Shown: in pieces, positions 42,486 through 52,129 of the stretch
Position numbering within the stretch: position 1 is the stretch's first letter
Layout: each line of letters begins with the position of its first letter
Assembly (NCBI RefSeq): GCF_000374325.1
Contig: NZ_KB894080.1
Location: forward strand, 1 to 64,000
Origin: Allofustis seminis DSM 15817
GTDB lineage: Bacteria > Bacillota > Bacilli > Lactobacillales > Carnobacteriaceae_A
Length of the DNA stretch: 64,000 bases
Direction of reading: 5' to 3'
Position numbers and translations under genes: made by a program
Notes under the pieces: generated by a model
What the model was told of the DNA's origin: nothing
Seen by the model: only the letters and a program-made list of their open reading frames with translations
The model's database searches: none

Positions 42486-43559
42486 TTAAAATTGTAAATC
42501 GACATGTAGTCCTAGTCCTGGGGCATCTGGGACAGTCACGATACCGCCGCTTTGAGTAAAGCCCCCAGTAATGCCTGGAACTTCTTCCATCAACAAATAA
42601 CTATCTAAATCAGCATAGGAGATATTCTTCTGTGAAACAGCAAGTGCCGCTCCTGCTGCAATGCCAATACGCGATTCAGTCATGCAACCGACCATACATT
42701 CAAGTCCAGCGGCTTGTGCAATCGCATTAATTTGTAAGGCAGGATACAATCCCCCTGATTTCATCAATTTGATATTAATCACATCGCATGCTTCCATTTT
42801 AACGACACGACTAGCATCTTGTGGTGATAGGACACTTTCATCGGCCATGATCAGTTGTTGGGCATGCTGTGTAACTTTTTTCAGTCCTTCTAAGTCATGC
42901 CATGGAACAGGTTGTTCAATCTCATCAACATGATAAGTTTCAAATGCTCGTGCAATTTGAACGGCTTGCTTAGCATGGTAGCCTTGATTCGCATCAACAC
43001 GTAAACTAATCTCTGGACCAACGGCTTCACGTATCAAGCGAATGGCTTCCACATCATCTACAGGATCAATGCCAATTTTTATTTTTAAAATACGGTAGCC
43101 TTCTGCTACATATTTTTGAGCAAGAGCTGCCATCTTCTGTGGCTCATCGATTCCAATGGTAATATCTGAAGCAATCTGATTGGAAGCTCCACCGATCAAC
43201 TGATACACTGGTGCACCCATTTTCTTCCCTAGAATATCATAAAGTGCTAGATCAATTCCTGCTTTTCCTGAAGATTTGCCTTTAATGAAACGATTCATGC
43301 GGTCATGAATATGTCCAATGGCGAGCGGATTCTCACCGCGCAAGAAGTCGTCCATATCTGCTAAAAAGCATTCCACTTCCTCTATACTATTTCCTGTTAC
43401 GACTCGCGAAGGCTGCGATTCACCATAACCGACAATCCCTTCATCTGTTTCAACTTTTACGATAATCGTTTCACTGCGCTGCTCATCGGAAGATGCAATT
43501 TTGAAATTGACGACTGGCACTAGATGCAGTCGTTTGAAACTAATTTTGGTAATTTTCAT
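42486..43559 (-). CDS. dipeptide epimerase (L-Ala-D/L-Glu type)
   Basis: Enolase-superfamily enzyme of 357 residues. The two catalytic lysines lie in LKIKIGID and NIKLMKSGG; metal ligands are Asp in RVDANQ, Glu in EIEQP and Asp in MADES. This set marks the muconate-lactonizing/dipeptide-epimerase subgroup, which inverts D-Glu in L-Ala-D-Glu from peptidoglycan. The exact dipeptide is not certain. I prefer the ATG at 43559; the one two codons upstream sits on the ribosome site. It is co-transcribed with the peptidase-like gene and an oligopeptide transporter. Confidence 0.88.
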   Translation of the reverse strand: MKITKISFKRLHLVPVVNFKIASSDEQRSETIIVKVETDEGIVGYGESQPSRVVTGNSIEEVECFLADMDDFLRGENPLAIGHIHDRMNRFIKGKSSGKAGIDLALYDILGKKMGAPVYQLIGGASNQIASDITIGIDEPQKMAALAQKYVAEGYRILKIKIGIDPVDDVEAIRLIREAVGPEISLRVDANQGYHAKQAVQIARAFETYHVDEIEQPVPWHDLEGLKKVTQHAQQLIMADESVLSPQDASRVVKMEACDVINIKLMKSGGLYPALQINAIAQAAGLECMVGCMTESRIGIAAGAALAVSQKNISYADLDSYLLMEEVPGITGGFTQSGGIVTVPDAPGLGLHVDLQF

Positions 43560-43573
43560 AGCCATTCCTCTTT

Positions 43574-44950
43574 CTATTTCGAGTCGCTTTCTTTTGGCAG
43601 CTCTTTTATTGAGATAATTTCTTCTACTATTTCGATATCTTCATAAAATAACTTGCCACTTTCAAATTCCGCTTCACCATTTTGGTTATCATAAGGATCA
43701 TTTCGCGTAAATTGCAGTGCTGGATTGAAATCTGCTTGAAACTCAGCACTTGCTGGCATACGGAATGGTTCTAAGTTGCCAAAATAAAATTCCCAGCGTT
43801 CTTTTTCTCCTGCACGAAATGCAGAGCCACCGAATGAACAGTCCGCAAAGAGCCAGCCATAAGGCGCCACATAAAATTGAGCCCAATCATGGTTGCCAAT
43901 GGTGACTGGATTCGTGTAGAGTCCTGCTTGCCAACGTGCAGGTACACCAACCGCTCGGCAAAGCGCAATAAAAGTAAGGGCCTGAATACCACAGTCGCCT
44001 TTAAAACCAGTCAATGTATATGCTGGAATATCTGTAATGGCATAATATGGACGCATAAATGAATATTTCACATGGGTCGTAATATATTCATAAATTTTCC
44101 ACGCTTTGAGAAGTGGATTTTTTTCTTGACCGACAATTTCTTCTGCAACTGACCGAATATAAGGAGTGAATTTAATGTGCGGATAGCTTTCTTCTGTATA
44201 AAATGTCGGCTGATCTGCGGTAACTTTTTCAGGGTCTGGCTTAACATATATCATATGATTGTCAAAGACATATTCTATTTGGAATTCTTCCCCCGCTTCA
44301 TATGGCTTCTCAAAATAAATAGAACGTGCCAATGCATCGCGTGGTGCAATAGCAGTTGGTGTATGTGATGTATGAAGAAGCTTGAAATTCTCTACTTGTG
44401 CATATTCTACAGGGAGTGGCAAATGAAGTCGCAGCAACTCTCCCGGCTTTTGGGCATGATCTTTTACTTTAAATGTCGAGCGCAAATGAATACGATAAGT
44501 AAGTTCGCCATTTGCTTTCATTTTATGCATCACTTCATTTAAATTAGCAGTTCGCTGATCAATGAGGTCGGGGTTTTGGCAGCGTGCAGCATAGTCGGCA
44601 CGTGTTTTCATAATATTCAGCAAGAAATTCTCGCGATAATATTTTTCCCCATTAATGAATACCCAATCAATGGCATCTTCATCCACTAATGTCTGAAATT
44701 CTTCTGGCTGAAAATCTTTGACGCTTTCTGCTAGCATCTGGCGCGCTTGTGTTTCGCTATATGGATAAGCGTCTTGAATAATCGGGATAATCTCACGTTC
44801 TTGTAAGAGGCGTTCACGTAATGATGTAGGAATCTCTCTTTTTAAATATAAATCAATCTGACGTAATGCCTCATCGAAAAAACCAGCTGCTTTCAGCTTT
44901 AAGACATTTTCAGGAAGAGGCGTTGCTAAATGTGGCAACTGTCGGTTCAT
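43574..44950 (-). CDS. transglutaminase-like cysteine peptidase
   Basis: A 458-residue cytosolic protein (no signal peptide). The C-terminal half is a transglutaminase-core domain with an intact triad: Cys320 (KGDCGIQ), His354 (GNHDWAQ) and Asp370 (LFADCSFGG). The N-terminal ~270 residues are helical followed by a beta-rich region without a family I recognise. Sitting between the Opp genes and a dipeptide epimerase, it probably cleaves imported peptides, filling the place of the NlpC/P60 peptidase YkfC of B. subtilis. That role is inference. Confidence 0.8.
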   Translation of the reverse strand: MNRQLPHLATPLPENVLKLKAAGFFDEALRQIDLYLKREIPTSLRERLLQEREIIPIIQDAYPYSETQARQMLAESVKDFQPEEFQTLVDEDAIDWVFINGEKYYRENFLLNIMKTRADYAARCQNPDLIDQRTANLNEVMHKMKANGELTYRIHLRSTFKVKDHAQKPGELLRLHLPLPVEYAQVENFKLLHTSHTPTAIAPRDALARSIYFEKPYEAGEEFQIEYVFDNHMIYVKPDPEKVTADQPTFYTEESYPHIKFTPYIRSVAEEIVGQEKNPLLKAWKIYEYITTHVKYSFMRPYYAITDIPAYTLTGFKGDCGIQALTFIALCRAVGVPARWQAGLYTNPVTIGNHDWAQFYVAPYGWLFADCSFGGSAFRAGEKERWEFYFGNLEPFRMPASAEFQADFNPALQFTRNDPYDNQNGEAEFESGKLFYEDIEIVEEIISIKELPKESDSK

Positions 44951-44986
44951 GGTGTATCTTTCCTTTCTGATGACATATATTAGTGA

Positions 44987-45916
44987 TTATAATTTTTTGC
45001 AAAAAACAAAATGTCCAGGTTTCACTTCATGCAAGGCGCACGCTTTTTGATCATCATCTAGTACATAACCATCTGGAAGTGGCACATGATAATCTACGTG
45101 GCGTTCTTTAATGCCTTCATGTTCGACATTTGGAATAGAACGCAAGAGAAGTTTCGTATAAGGATGCAATGGGTGGAAATAAAGTTCTTCACGGTCTGCC
45201 AACTCCACCACTTTACCATGGTACATCACCATAATGCGGTCTGACATATGGTAGACGACATTCAAGTTGTGCGAAATAAAGACATAAGTTAAATTCTCCA
45301 CTTCTTGCAAATATATTAATAAGTTCATAATCTGAGACTGAATTGAAACGTCCAGTGCCGATACTGCCTCATCACAGACAACGAATTTCGGTCTTAAGGC
45401 CAGTGAGCGTGCAATCCCAATTCTTTGGCGCTGACCGCCAGAGAATTCATGCGGATAACGGTTAATATAATGCGGCTCTAATCCACAAATCTCCATAAAA
45501 TAATGGACCCGCGCTTTACGCTCTTCCAGTGGTAGATCCCCTTGAATATCAAGTGGTTCTTGGATTAATTGCCCGACCGTCATTCGCGGATCAAGCGACG
45601 AATAAGGATCCTGGAAAATGATTTGCATCTCTTTTCGAAGTGGCCGCATCTGTTTACGCGTTAAGTCTTGAATAGGGCGCCCTTCAAACAAGATTTCGCC
45701 ACTTGTTGGGTCATTCAAGCGAATCATAGTACGTCCGATCGTTGTCTTTCCACTTCCAGACTCTCCTACGATACCTAGCGTTTCGCCTTCGTAGACGACA
45801 AAAGAAACATCATCAACAGCTTTTACCACTTCTTTGCTGCCGCTTAAGGTATTGCCACCCGTTGGAAAATATTTACATACATGATTGACTTCGAACAACA
45901 CTTTCTTTTCACTCAT
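44987..45916 (-). CDS. oppF: oligopeptide ABC transporter ATPase, OppF type
   Basis: A 309-residue ATPase: Walker A GESGSGKTT, signature FSGGQRQRIGIARS, Walker B FVVCDEAVSALD and the C-terminal oligopeptide/dipeptide tail with Cys-containing ACALHEVKPGHFVFC. It pairs with OppD. The ATG at 45916 overlaps the end of oppD by 8 nt. Confidence 0.93.
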   Translation of the reverse strand: MSEKKVLFEVNHVCKYFPTGGNTLSGSKEVVKAVDDVSFVVYEGETLGIVGESGSGKTTIGRTMIRLNDPTSGEILFEGRPIQDLTRKQMRPLRKEMQIIFQDPYSSLDPRMTVGQLIQEPLDIQGDLPLEERKARVHYFMEICGLEPHYINRYPHEFSGGQRQRIGIARSLALRPKFVVCDEAVSALDVSIQSQIMNLLIYLQEVENLTYVFISHNLNVVYHMSDRIMVMYHGKVVELADREELYFHPLHPYTKLLLRSIPNVEHEGIKERHVDYHVPLPDGYVLDDDQKACALHEVKPGHFVFCKKL

Positions 45917-46937
45917 CGCTTTCACCCGCTTTCATTGCTTGATCTTGTGCTTGGCTCGACCATTCATTTTTAAAGATACGCACAAAATGACCCGGTTCTT
46001 GTTCTACAAGTGCACTTTCTTCTGCATTGATTCTTGCTTGATAGGTCGCTCGGTCAAAAATATTATCCCCCGTTGTCAATGAAAGATCATCATTTTTCAC
46101 CGCTTGATGAACCAACTCGATACGTGCTTGACGGTTTGATACATCTGGAATAGCTGCAAGTAATGAGCGTGTATATGGATGCAGCGGATTCTCAAAAATA
46201 GCTTCCACACTACCATACTCGACAACGCGTCCTTTATACATAACAAGCACATTCTCACTCACTTTCGATACAACACCTAAATCGTGTGTAATCATAATGA
46301 CTGATGTATTAAAATCTTCTTTTAATTTATTAATCAGATCTAGAATTTGAGCTTGGGTCGTTACATCTAATGCAGTAGTTGGCTCATCACAGATAAGTAG
46401 CGATGGATCACAACTGAGTGCAATCGCAATCATCACACGCTGCCGCATCCCACCTGAAAGTTGATGTGGATAGCTGTCAACACGCTCTTCTGGATTTTTG
46501 ATTTCTACTTTGCGTAACATTTCGATAGCTCGCTCACGCGCTTGGTCCTTTGACATTTTAAGGTGCGTCATCAAGCTCTCCATAATCTGCTCACCAATCG
46601 TCAGCAGTGGATTCAGCGCAGTCATCGGTTCTTGGAAAATCATAGCAATCTTATGGCCTCGAACATCTTGCATTTGACGCGCATTCTTCTTCAGTAAATT
46701 CTCTCCTTCAAACAAAATCTCGCCACTGTCAATCTTTGCAGGTGGAATTGGTAAAAGTTGCATAATAGACAAAGCCGTCACACTTTTTCCACTTCCAGAC
46801 TCTCCTACAATCCCCAACGTCTGCCCGGCATCCAATGAGAAGCTGACATGGTCGACGGCTCTATCTAGTGCTTGCTTTCCTTGGAAGTATATGGATAAAT
46901 CTTTCACTTCCAACAGTTTTTTTGAATCTCCCATCAC
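45909..46937 (-). CDS. oppD: oligopeptide ABC transporter ATPase, OppD type
   Basis: A 342-residue ATPase with Walker [10 protein letters not shown], signature [12 protein letters not shown] and Walker [14 protein letters not shown]. It lacks the Cys-rich iron-sulfur tail of some OppD proteins. The start is GTG/ATG at 46937/46934 behind GGAGG. It is paired with OppF to power peptide import. Confidence 0.93.
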   Translation of the reverse strand: MMGDSKKLLEVKDLSIYFQGKQALDRAVDHVSFSLDAGQTLGIVGESGSGKSVTALSIMQLLPIPPAKIDSGEILFEGENLLKKNARQMQDVRGHKIAMIFQEPMTALNPLLTIGEQIMESLMTHLKMSKDQARERAIEMLRKVEIKNPEERVDSYPHQLSGGMRQRVMIAIALSCDPSLLICDEPTTALDVTTQAQILDLINKLKEDFNTSVIMITHDLGVVSKVSENVLVMYKGRVVEYGSVEAIFENPLHPYTRSLLAAIPDVSNRQARIELVHQAVKNDDLSLTTGDNIFDRATYQARINAEESALVEQEPGHFVRIFKNEWSSQAQDQAMKAGESDE

Positions 46938-46954
46938 CTTTCATCCTCCTACTC

Positions 46955-47845
46955 TTAATCCATGCGGCGCAATCTTGGATCAAGTGCATCGCGCAGTGCA
47001 TCACCTAACAAGTTAAAGGCAAGAACCGTCAGCACCAAAGCAATTGACGGAAATAGCACATAACCTGGAAGTGTCGAAATATATACGCGACCTACACTAA
47101 TAATCTGGCCCCAGCTTGAAGTCGGGGGCTGTACACCTAGTCCTAAGAAACTCAAGCTCGCTTCATACATAATATCTTGCGGAATGGCCATCGTCATATT
47201 GACAATAATTGTCGAGAGCGTATTGGGAATTAAATGCTTAAAGATAATATGTGTATTCCCTGCACCAAATGAATGCGCAGCTTCCACATATTCATTTTCT
47301 TTCAATTGCAAAATCTGCGACCGAATCATGCGTGCCATTCCTGTCCAGCCCACCATTCCAATCGCAATAAATACATTAATGACACCTGTTCCAATAATAT
47401 TCATAATCACAATCGCAAATAAAATCTTAGGAAATGAACCAAAAATTTCAATAATACGTGAAATGAGTGAATCCACCCATCCACCAAAATAACCAGCAAG
47501 TGCCCCCATCAAAACACCAATGGTCATCGCAATAAGTTCTGCGATAATTCCGACACTCAAAGAAACACGTGTACCATAGATAATTCGTGAAAAGATATCC
47601 CGCCCGAATTCATCTGTTCCTAACCAGTGAATGTTAGTTGGCTTCGATAAAACATGCGCCGTATCTTGAAATCCTTCATCATAAGGTGCAATTTGTGGTG
47701 CAAAAAGCGCCACCACAATAAGCAATAAGATTAAAAGAAGAGAAACGATGGCGACTTTATTTTCTCTCAACTTCTCCCACACATGGTGGTAGAAATTTGT
47801 CGAAGTAATGACTTGTTCTTGACTTAATGCATTTTGTGCCTCCAT
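46955..47845 (-). CDS. oppC: oligopeptide ABC transporter permease, OppC type
   Basis: A 296-residue permease with an N-terminal cytoplasmic helix (KLRENKVAIVSLL), an extracellular loop containing WLGTDEFGRDIFSR, and the EAA loop EAAHSFGAGNTHIIFKHLIPN. It forms the channel with OppB. Confidence 0.93.
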   Translation of the reverse strand: MEAQNALSQEQVITSTNFYHHVWEKLRENKVAIVSLLLILLLIVVALFAPQIAPYDEGFQDTAHVLSKPTNIHWLGTDEFGRDIFSRIIYGTRVSLSVGIIAELIAMTIGVLMGALAGYFGGWVDSLISRIIEIFGSFPKILFAIVIMNIIGTGVINVFIAIGMVGWTGMARMIRSQILQLKENEYVEAAHSFGAGNTHIIFKHLIPNTLSTIIVNMTMAIPQDIMYEASLSFLGLGVQPPTSSWGQIISVGRVYISTLPGYVLFPSIALVLTVLAFNLLGDALRDALDPRLRRMD

Positions 47846-47857
47846 TATTTTTCCTCC

Positions 47858-48790
47858 TTAATCATTATCTTTTGCCAGACGGATACGCGGATCAATTAAT
47901 CCATAGAATAAATCAATGCCTAGATTCACTAGCACAAAAATCATCGCAATATATACCGTCACTCCTTGAATAATTGGCGTGTCGCGTTGCATAATCGCAT
48001 CAACCAACAAACGACCAATACCATTCAATCCAAAAACAGTCTCAACGAGAACTGCCCCACCTAAAATGGCTTTAAAACTATTTCCTAAAAAAGTTAAAAT
48101 TGGAATCAGTGCATTTTTTAGTCCATGCACTAAAATGATACGTTGACGTGAGATACCCTTGGCTGTTGCTGTACGCATATAGTCTTGACCCAAAACATCA
48201 AGCATACTCGTTCGTGTCAGTCGTGCAACTTCTGCCGCACATATCATTCCCATCGTCACAGATGGCAGAACATAACCTTGCCATGATGTAAGACCTGACA
48301 AGGGCAGTAGTTGCATTTTCAGTCCAAAAATATATTGCAACAAAATCGCCAGCAAAAATGATGGCAATGCCATTCCAAGGGTTGACAGTCCCATAATCAA
48401 TTGATCCCAGAACTTACCGCGATTAAGAGCTGCCATTATTCCCATCGCCAGTCCAACAACAAGCGCAAAAAGAATAATGGTAACGGCCAGCGTTCCAGTT
48501 ACACGAAATCCTTCTATGATTAACTGCATCACCGGTTTATATTTAAAATAAGAAGTACCAAAATCAAAGAACACTAAGTTTCTTAAAAAGAGAAAATATT
48601 GTACAAAATAGGGCTTATCCAGTCCTAATTGTGCGTTGATGCGATCAATCGCTGCCTGGTCGGTAATTTTTTCGGTCATCACTGTCGCAGCATCCCCAGG
48701 GGCCACATTCACCATGATGAATGTCAAAAGTGTGACTCCAATAAGAACAACTAGCGTTTGAATAAGACGACTTCGTATATATTTTTTCAC
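47858..48790 (-). CDS. oppB: oligopeptide ABC transporter permease, OppB type
   Basis: A permease of about 310 residues with the classical OppB features: N-terminal helix, MVNVAPGDAA, LGLDKPYFVQY and the EAA loop (RTATAKGISRQRIILVHGLKN). I chose a GTG start (48790), giving MKKYIRSRL, eight bases from AAAGGA. Two ATGs just upstream lie too close to the same ribosome site. Confidence 0.9.
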   Translation of the reverse strand: MKKYIRSRLIQTLVVLIGVTLLTFIMVNVAPGDAATVMTEKITDQAAIDRINAQLGLDKPYFVQYFLFLRNLVFFDFGTSYFKYKPVMQLIIEGFRVTGTLAVTIILFALVVGLAMGIMAALNRGKFWDQLIMGLSTLGMALPSFLLAILLQYIFGLKMQLLPLSGLTSWQGYVLPSVTMGMICAAEVARLTRTSMLDVLGQDYMRTATAKGISRQRIILVHGLKNALIPILTFLGNSFKAILGGAVLVETVFGLNGIGRLLVDAIMQRDTPIIQGVTVYIAMIFVLVNLGIDLFYGLIDPRIRLAKDND

Positions 48791-48889
48791 TTTCATCATC
48801 CTTTCTTGCGCAAGAATAAAGAGAAATGTGGAATTCTCTGTTACATCGAACTCCACATTTCCGCTTTCAATTCATTCACTTAAAATCGT

Positions 48890-50479
48890 TTATTTAGAAA
48901 CGACATTTGCATGGGTAAAGTCAAGTAAACCGTCAACGTAGACAATTCCTTCAATATTCTCATTCATTAAGTAGTGGAATACCGGATAATAAAGTGGTAC
49001 TGTCGCTACTTCATCTTCAACTAAAATCTTATCAATTTTCTCATAATGTGCTTCACGTTTTTCCATTGGTAAGCGGCGTCCTTCTGAAAGCAGTTCATCT
49101 GTTTCAGGTTTGCCCCAATCCGGTGTACGGTTTGGTGTAGCATTAGAATGGAAGAATGTATATAAGAAGTTGTCTGGATCTGGATAGTCTTTATACCAGT
49201 TTCTGAACACTGTTTGGATTTCGCCCGCATTACGTTTATCGAGATAAGTTGCGCGGTCCACAAGGTTCACTTCCATATCAATTCCTGCTTTAGACAGCTG
49301 CTCTTGCAATACGACCGCTGCATCTGCCAATTCATTACCTTCAATGACCCATGTTGAAATTTTCACGCCATCAGGATAACCGTTGTCTGCAAGAAGTTTC
49401 TTCGCACCTTCAGGATCGGCAGGTGTCAATGGGCGATCTGTATGCCCAAGTACTTTCGGTGGAATTGCAGATGTTGCAGGTGTTGCATTGCCTTGCAAGA
49501 AACTATTGACAAGCGCTTCTTTATCGACAGCCATAGCGAATGCTTTACGAACATTTTTATCATTTAATGGTTCCATTGCTGTATTGAAGACGACTTCAAA
49601 AATTCCCATCGCTTCGATCTTGTGTAAGTCGGCACTGTCAGCGTAGTTGCCTGCCATTTTGTTCGAAATAAGTGCGGAGTTAATATTGCCTGCTTCATAT
49701 TCCATTGCAAGTGTATTCTCATCCATGTTGTAGATCCACATTTCATCTAAGTGAACTTCTCCACCATGATAATCTTCATTTTTAACAGCTTTGAAATGAT
49801 CCGCTGCAACAAATTCATCAAATTTGTAAGGACCTGTTCCAACAAAAGTCGTCACACCCCAGTCAGCTCCAGCTTTTTCAGTTGCTTCTTTTGGATAGAT
49901 CATTGTCATCTCGGAGCCAAGCACATATGGGAATGGAGCATAAGCATCTTCAAGTTCAAATTCAACAGTATAATCATCAAGGGCACGAACACCAACCAAT
50001 GCATCGGCCTCACCTTCAAGCAGTGCATGAGCACCTTTAATCATATCAGCAATAAATGTATTCGTACTCATAGTCTCTGGCGTATAAAGTCGGGTAAATG
50101 TAAAGACCACATCGTCCGCTTTAAGCTCTGAACCGTCATGGAATTTCACGCCTTCTTTTAATTTTACAGTATAAGTCGTATTATCTTCCGTTTTTGGAAG
50201 GTCTTCTGCTAAAAGCGGTGTCAAATTCATATCTTTGTCATAAGTATAAAGTGGCTCTGCTACAAGACGAGCAGGCTGAATAACATCAGCAGTCGTTGAA
50301 AGTTGTCCATCCAAAGTGGTCATCTGTGTCGCTGATCGCCCATATTTCAAGACTTTAGGTTCACCATCACCACCATTTGATCCACCTTTACCGCCACAAC
50401 CTACTAAGAAAACAGTGACTGCTGCAAAAAATGTCAGCAGCTTTAGCCATTGCTTTTGCATTTTATTTTTCATTTTCAT
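48890..50479 (-). CDS. oppA: oligopeptide-binding lipoprotein, OppA type
   Basis: A 529-residue peptide receptor. Signal peptide with lipobox FLVGC, then a Gly-rich linker and a family-5 solute-binding fold (GVKFHDGSELKADDVVFTF; NWYKDYPDPDNFLY). The downstream dipeptide epimerase and transglutaminase suggest that muropeptides are among its ligands, as for MppA in E. coli, though general peptide uptake is possible. It is first in a seven-gene operon with a near-consensus promoter. Confidence 0.9.
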   Translation of the reverse strand: MKMKNKMQKQWLKLLTFFAAVTVFLVGCGGKGGSNGGDGEPKVLKYGRSATQMTTLDGQLSTTADVIQPARLVAEPLYTYDKDMNLTPLLAEDLPKTEDNTTYTVKLKEGVKFHDGSELKADDVVFTFTRLYTPETMSTNTFIADMIKGAHALLEGEADALVGVRALDDYTVEFELEDAYAPFPYVLGSEMTMIYPKEATEKAGADWGVTTFVGTGPYKFDEFVAADHFKAVKNEDYHGGEVHLDEMWIYNMDENTLAMEYEAGNINSALISNKMAGNYADSADLHKIEAMGIFEVVFNTAMEPLNDKNVRKAFAMAVDKEALVNSFLQGNATPATSAIPPKVLGHTDRPLTPADPEGAKKLLADNGYPDGVKISTWVIEGNELADAAVVLQEQLSKAGIDMEVNLVDRATYLDKRNAGEIQTVFRNWYKDYPDPDNFLYTFFHSNATPNRTPDWGKPETDELLSEGRRLPMEKREAHYEKIDKILVEDEVATVPLYYPVFHYLMNENIEGIVYVDGLLDFTHANVVSK

Positions 50480-50539
50480 CTCCCTCACCTTTCTGAAAAC
50501 TTCTAATCAAATTCTAATCATCGAATTTAAATTATATTT

Positions 50540-50568
50540 ATATTAGAGCGATACTCCTTTTTTGTCAA
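50540..50568 (-). promoter_or_regulatory. promoter of the opp operon
   Basis: Reverse strand -35 TTGACA (50563-50568), 17-nt spacer, -10 TAATAT (50540-50545). The untranslated leader is ~55 nt. Between this and the next terminator (50711) there is only AT-rich sequence. Confidence 0.75.
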
Positions 50569-50710
50569 GTACAATTCCCTAACTTTTTACAAAAAGCTTT
50601 CTAAAACCGCTATATAACGCGCAATTAAAGGGCCCGTAGTCCATTGCATTATGTGTCAGTTATTTTTCAAAGCAGTCGAAAAATATTTAATCAGATTAGA
50701 AAATAATGAG

Positions 50711-50757
50711 AAAAACTCTTGCCACAAGGTAACTTTGTACCTTGCAACAAGAGTTAT
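50711..50757 (-). terminator. terminator of the fucosidase/GH1 operon
   Basis: Long stem AACTCTTG..AAGGTA / ACCTT..CAAGAGTT (50714-50755) with a reverse-strand U-tract, 10 nt past the GH1 stop. Confidence 0.8.
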
Positions 50758-50765
50758 TTTTCTTT

Positions 50766-52103
50766 TTATTCATATTTGCGCATCGTTTCAATGAAATCCT
50801 TATACCAGTAACCACTCTGCTTAATGGTACGTTTCATCGTATTGAAATCAACTCCGATCAGACCATAGCGTTTCTGATAGCCATTCGTCCATGAGAGCAA
50901 ATCAAGTGCTGACCATACATAATATCCTGTAATCTGACAGCCTTGACCGATTAAATCACGGACAACATTTGTATGTTCTTTCAAATAAGATTGACGCTGT
51001 TCATCAATAAACTCACCCGTTGCCGTTATTGGATCATCAAAGCCCATGCCATTTTCAGAAATGATAATCTCACAAGGACCATATTGTGCATATATACCTT
51101 GAATCAAATCGCTCAAACCTTGCGGATAAATTTCCCAGTCCCATTTTGTATAGTGGCCTCCTGGAACTTTCACAAATTTAAATTGCTTCTCCAAGTAGGG
51201 GTGATCGAGATCGCCCGCAGCAACAACGCGGCGCATATAATAATTTATCCCTAAAAAATCGCCGCAATTGTCTTTCATCACTTCAATATCTTCCGATGTT
51301 ATTTTTGGCGACTGGTAATTTTTTTGACAATAGGCGAGCATCGCGCTCGGATAAGTGCCTGTAAGTGCTGGACTAATATACCAGTCTGACAAATAATCAT
51401 AAGCGATCTGTCGTGCTTTGAGTGCATCTTCTGTTTCTTCTAGCACATCGACAGGCATCGGATTTAATACGATACCAATCTTCCCATCCATTTTCATTTC
51501 TCTAAAGAGGCGAATGGCTTTAGCACTCGCCACATTATAGTGATGCGACACTTGGAGCGCTTCACCATATTCATTCTTATGTTGTGGCGGATGTGTCCCT
51601 TGCACATAACCTTCGATTACTTCAGATGCTGGCTCATTAATCGTCGCCCACAACTTCACACGTCCCTTAAATGTTTCAAATAACACTTGACAATATGCTA
51701 GAAAAGCTTCAATCGTTTCAGGATTGAACCATCCTCCTTCTTCTAACAGTGGTAGCGGCAGATCCCAATGATAAAGTGTTACATATGGCTCAATATCATA
51801 TTTTAAGAGTTCATCCACTAGATCGCGATAAAATTGTAGTCCTTTTTCATTAATCTTCCCTCGACCCTCTGGGAAAATACGGGACCACGAAATAGAAAAG
51901 CGGTAGGATTCCAGACCAATTTCGGAAAACAATTTGACATCTTCTTTCATATGATGGTAATGATCAACCGCAAATCGTCCGTCATAGCCAAGGTTATTCA
52001 ATTCATAAAATTGGTCCCACGAATTCTTTCCTTTTCCATCGTCATATGTCGCTCCTTCAACTTGATAGGCCGCCGTTGCTGCACCCCATAAAATATTCTT
52101 CAC
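50766..52103 (-). CDS. GH1 6-phospho-beta-glycosidase
   Basis: Family 1 glycosidase of 445 residues. Acid/base Glu157 (ATINEP) and nucleophile Glu350 (ISENG) are present. Near the C-terminus LLSWTNGYQKRYGL has the Ser and Lys-x-Tyr arrangement of enzymes that bind a 6-phosphate, where plain beta-glucosidases have Glu-Trp. This fits cleavage of disaccharide-phosphates delivered by the PTS EIIC encoded 26 nt upstream. The aglycone or fucosylated substrate is unknown. Confidence 0.88.
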   Translation of the reverse strand: MKNILWGAATAAYQVEGATYDDGKGKNSWDQFYELNNLGYDGRFAVDHYHHMKEDVKLFSEIGLESYRFSISWSRIFPEGRGKINEKGLQFYRDLVDELLKYDIEPYVTLYHWDLPLPLLEEGGWFNPETIEAFLAYCQVLFETFKGRVKLWATINEPASEVIEGYVQGTHPPQHKNEYGEALQVSHHYNVASAKAIRLFREMKMDGKIGIVLNPMPVDVLEETEDALKARQIAYDYLSDWYISPALTGTYPSAMLAYCQKNYQSPKITSEDIEVMKDNCGDFLGINYYMRRVVAAGDLDHPYLEKQFKFVKVPGGHYTKWDWEIYPQGLSDLIQGIYAQYGPCEIIISENGMGFDDPITATGEFIDEQRQSYLKEHTNVVRDLIGQGCQITGYYVWSALDLLSWTNGYQKRYGLIGVDFNTMKRTIKQSGYWYKDFIETMRKYE

Positions 52104-52129
52104 TGTAGCATCTCCTTTTAAACCATTGC

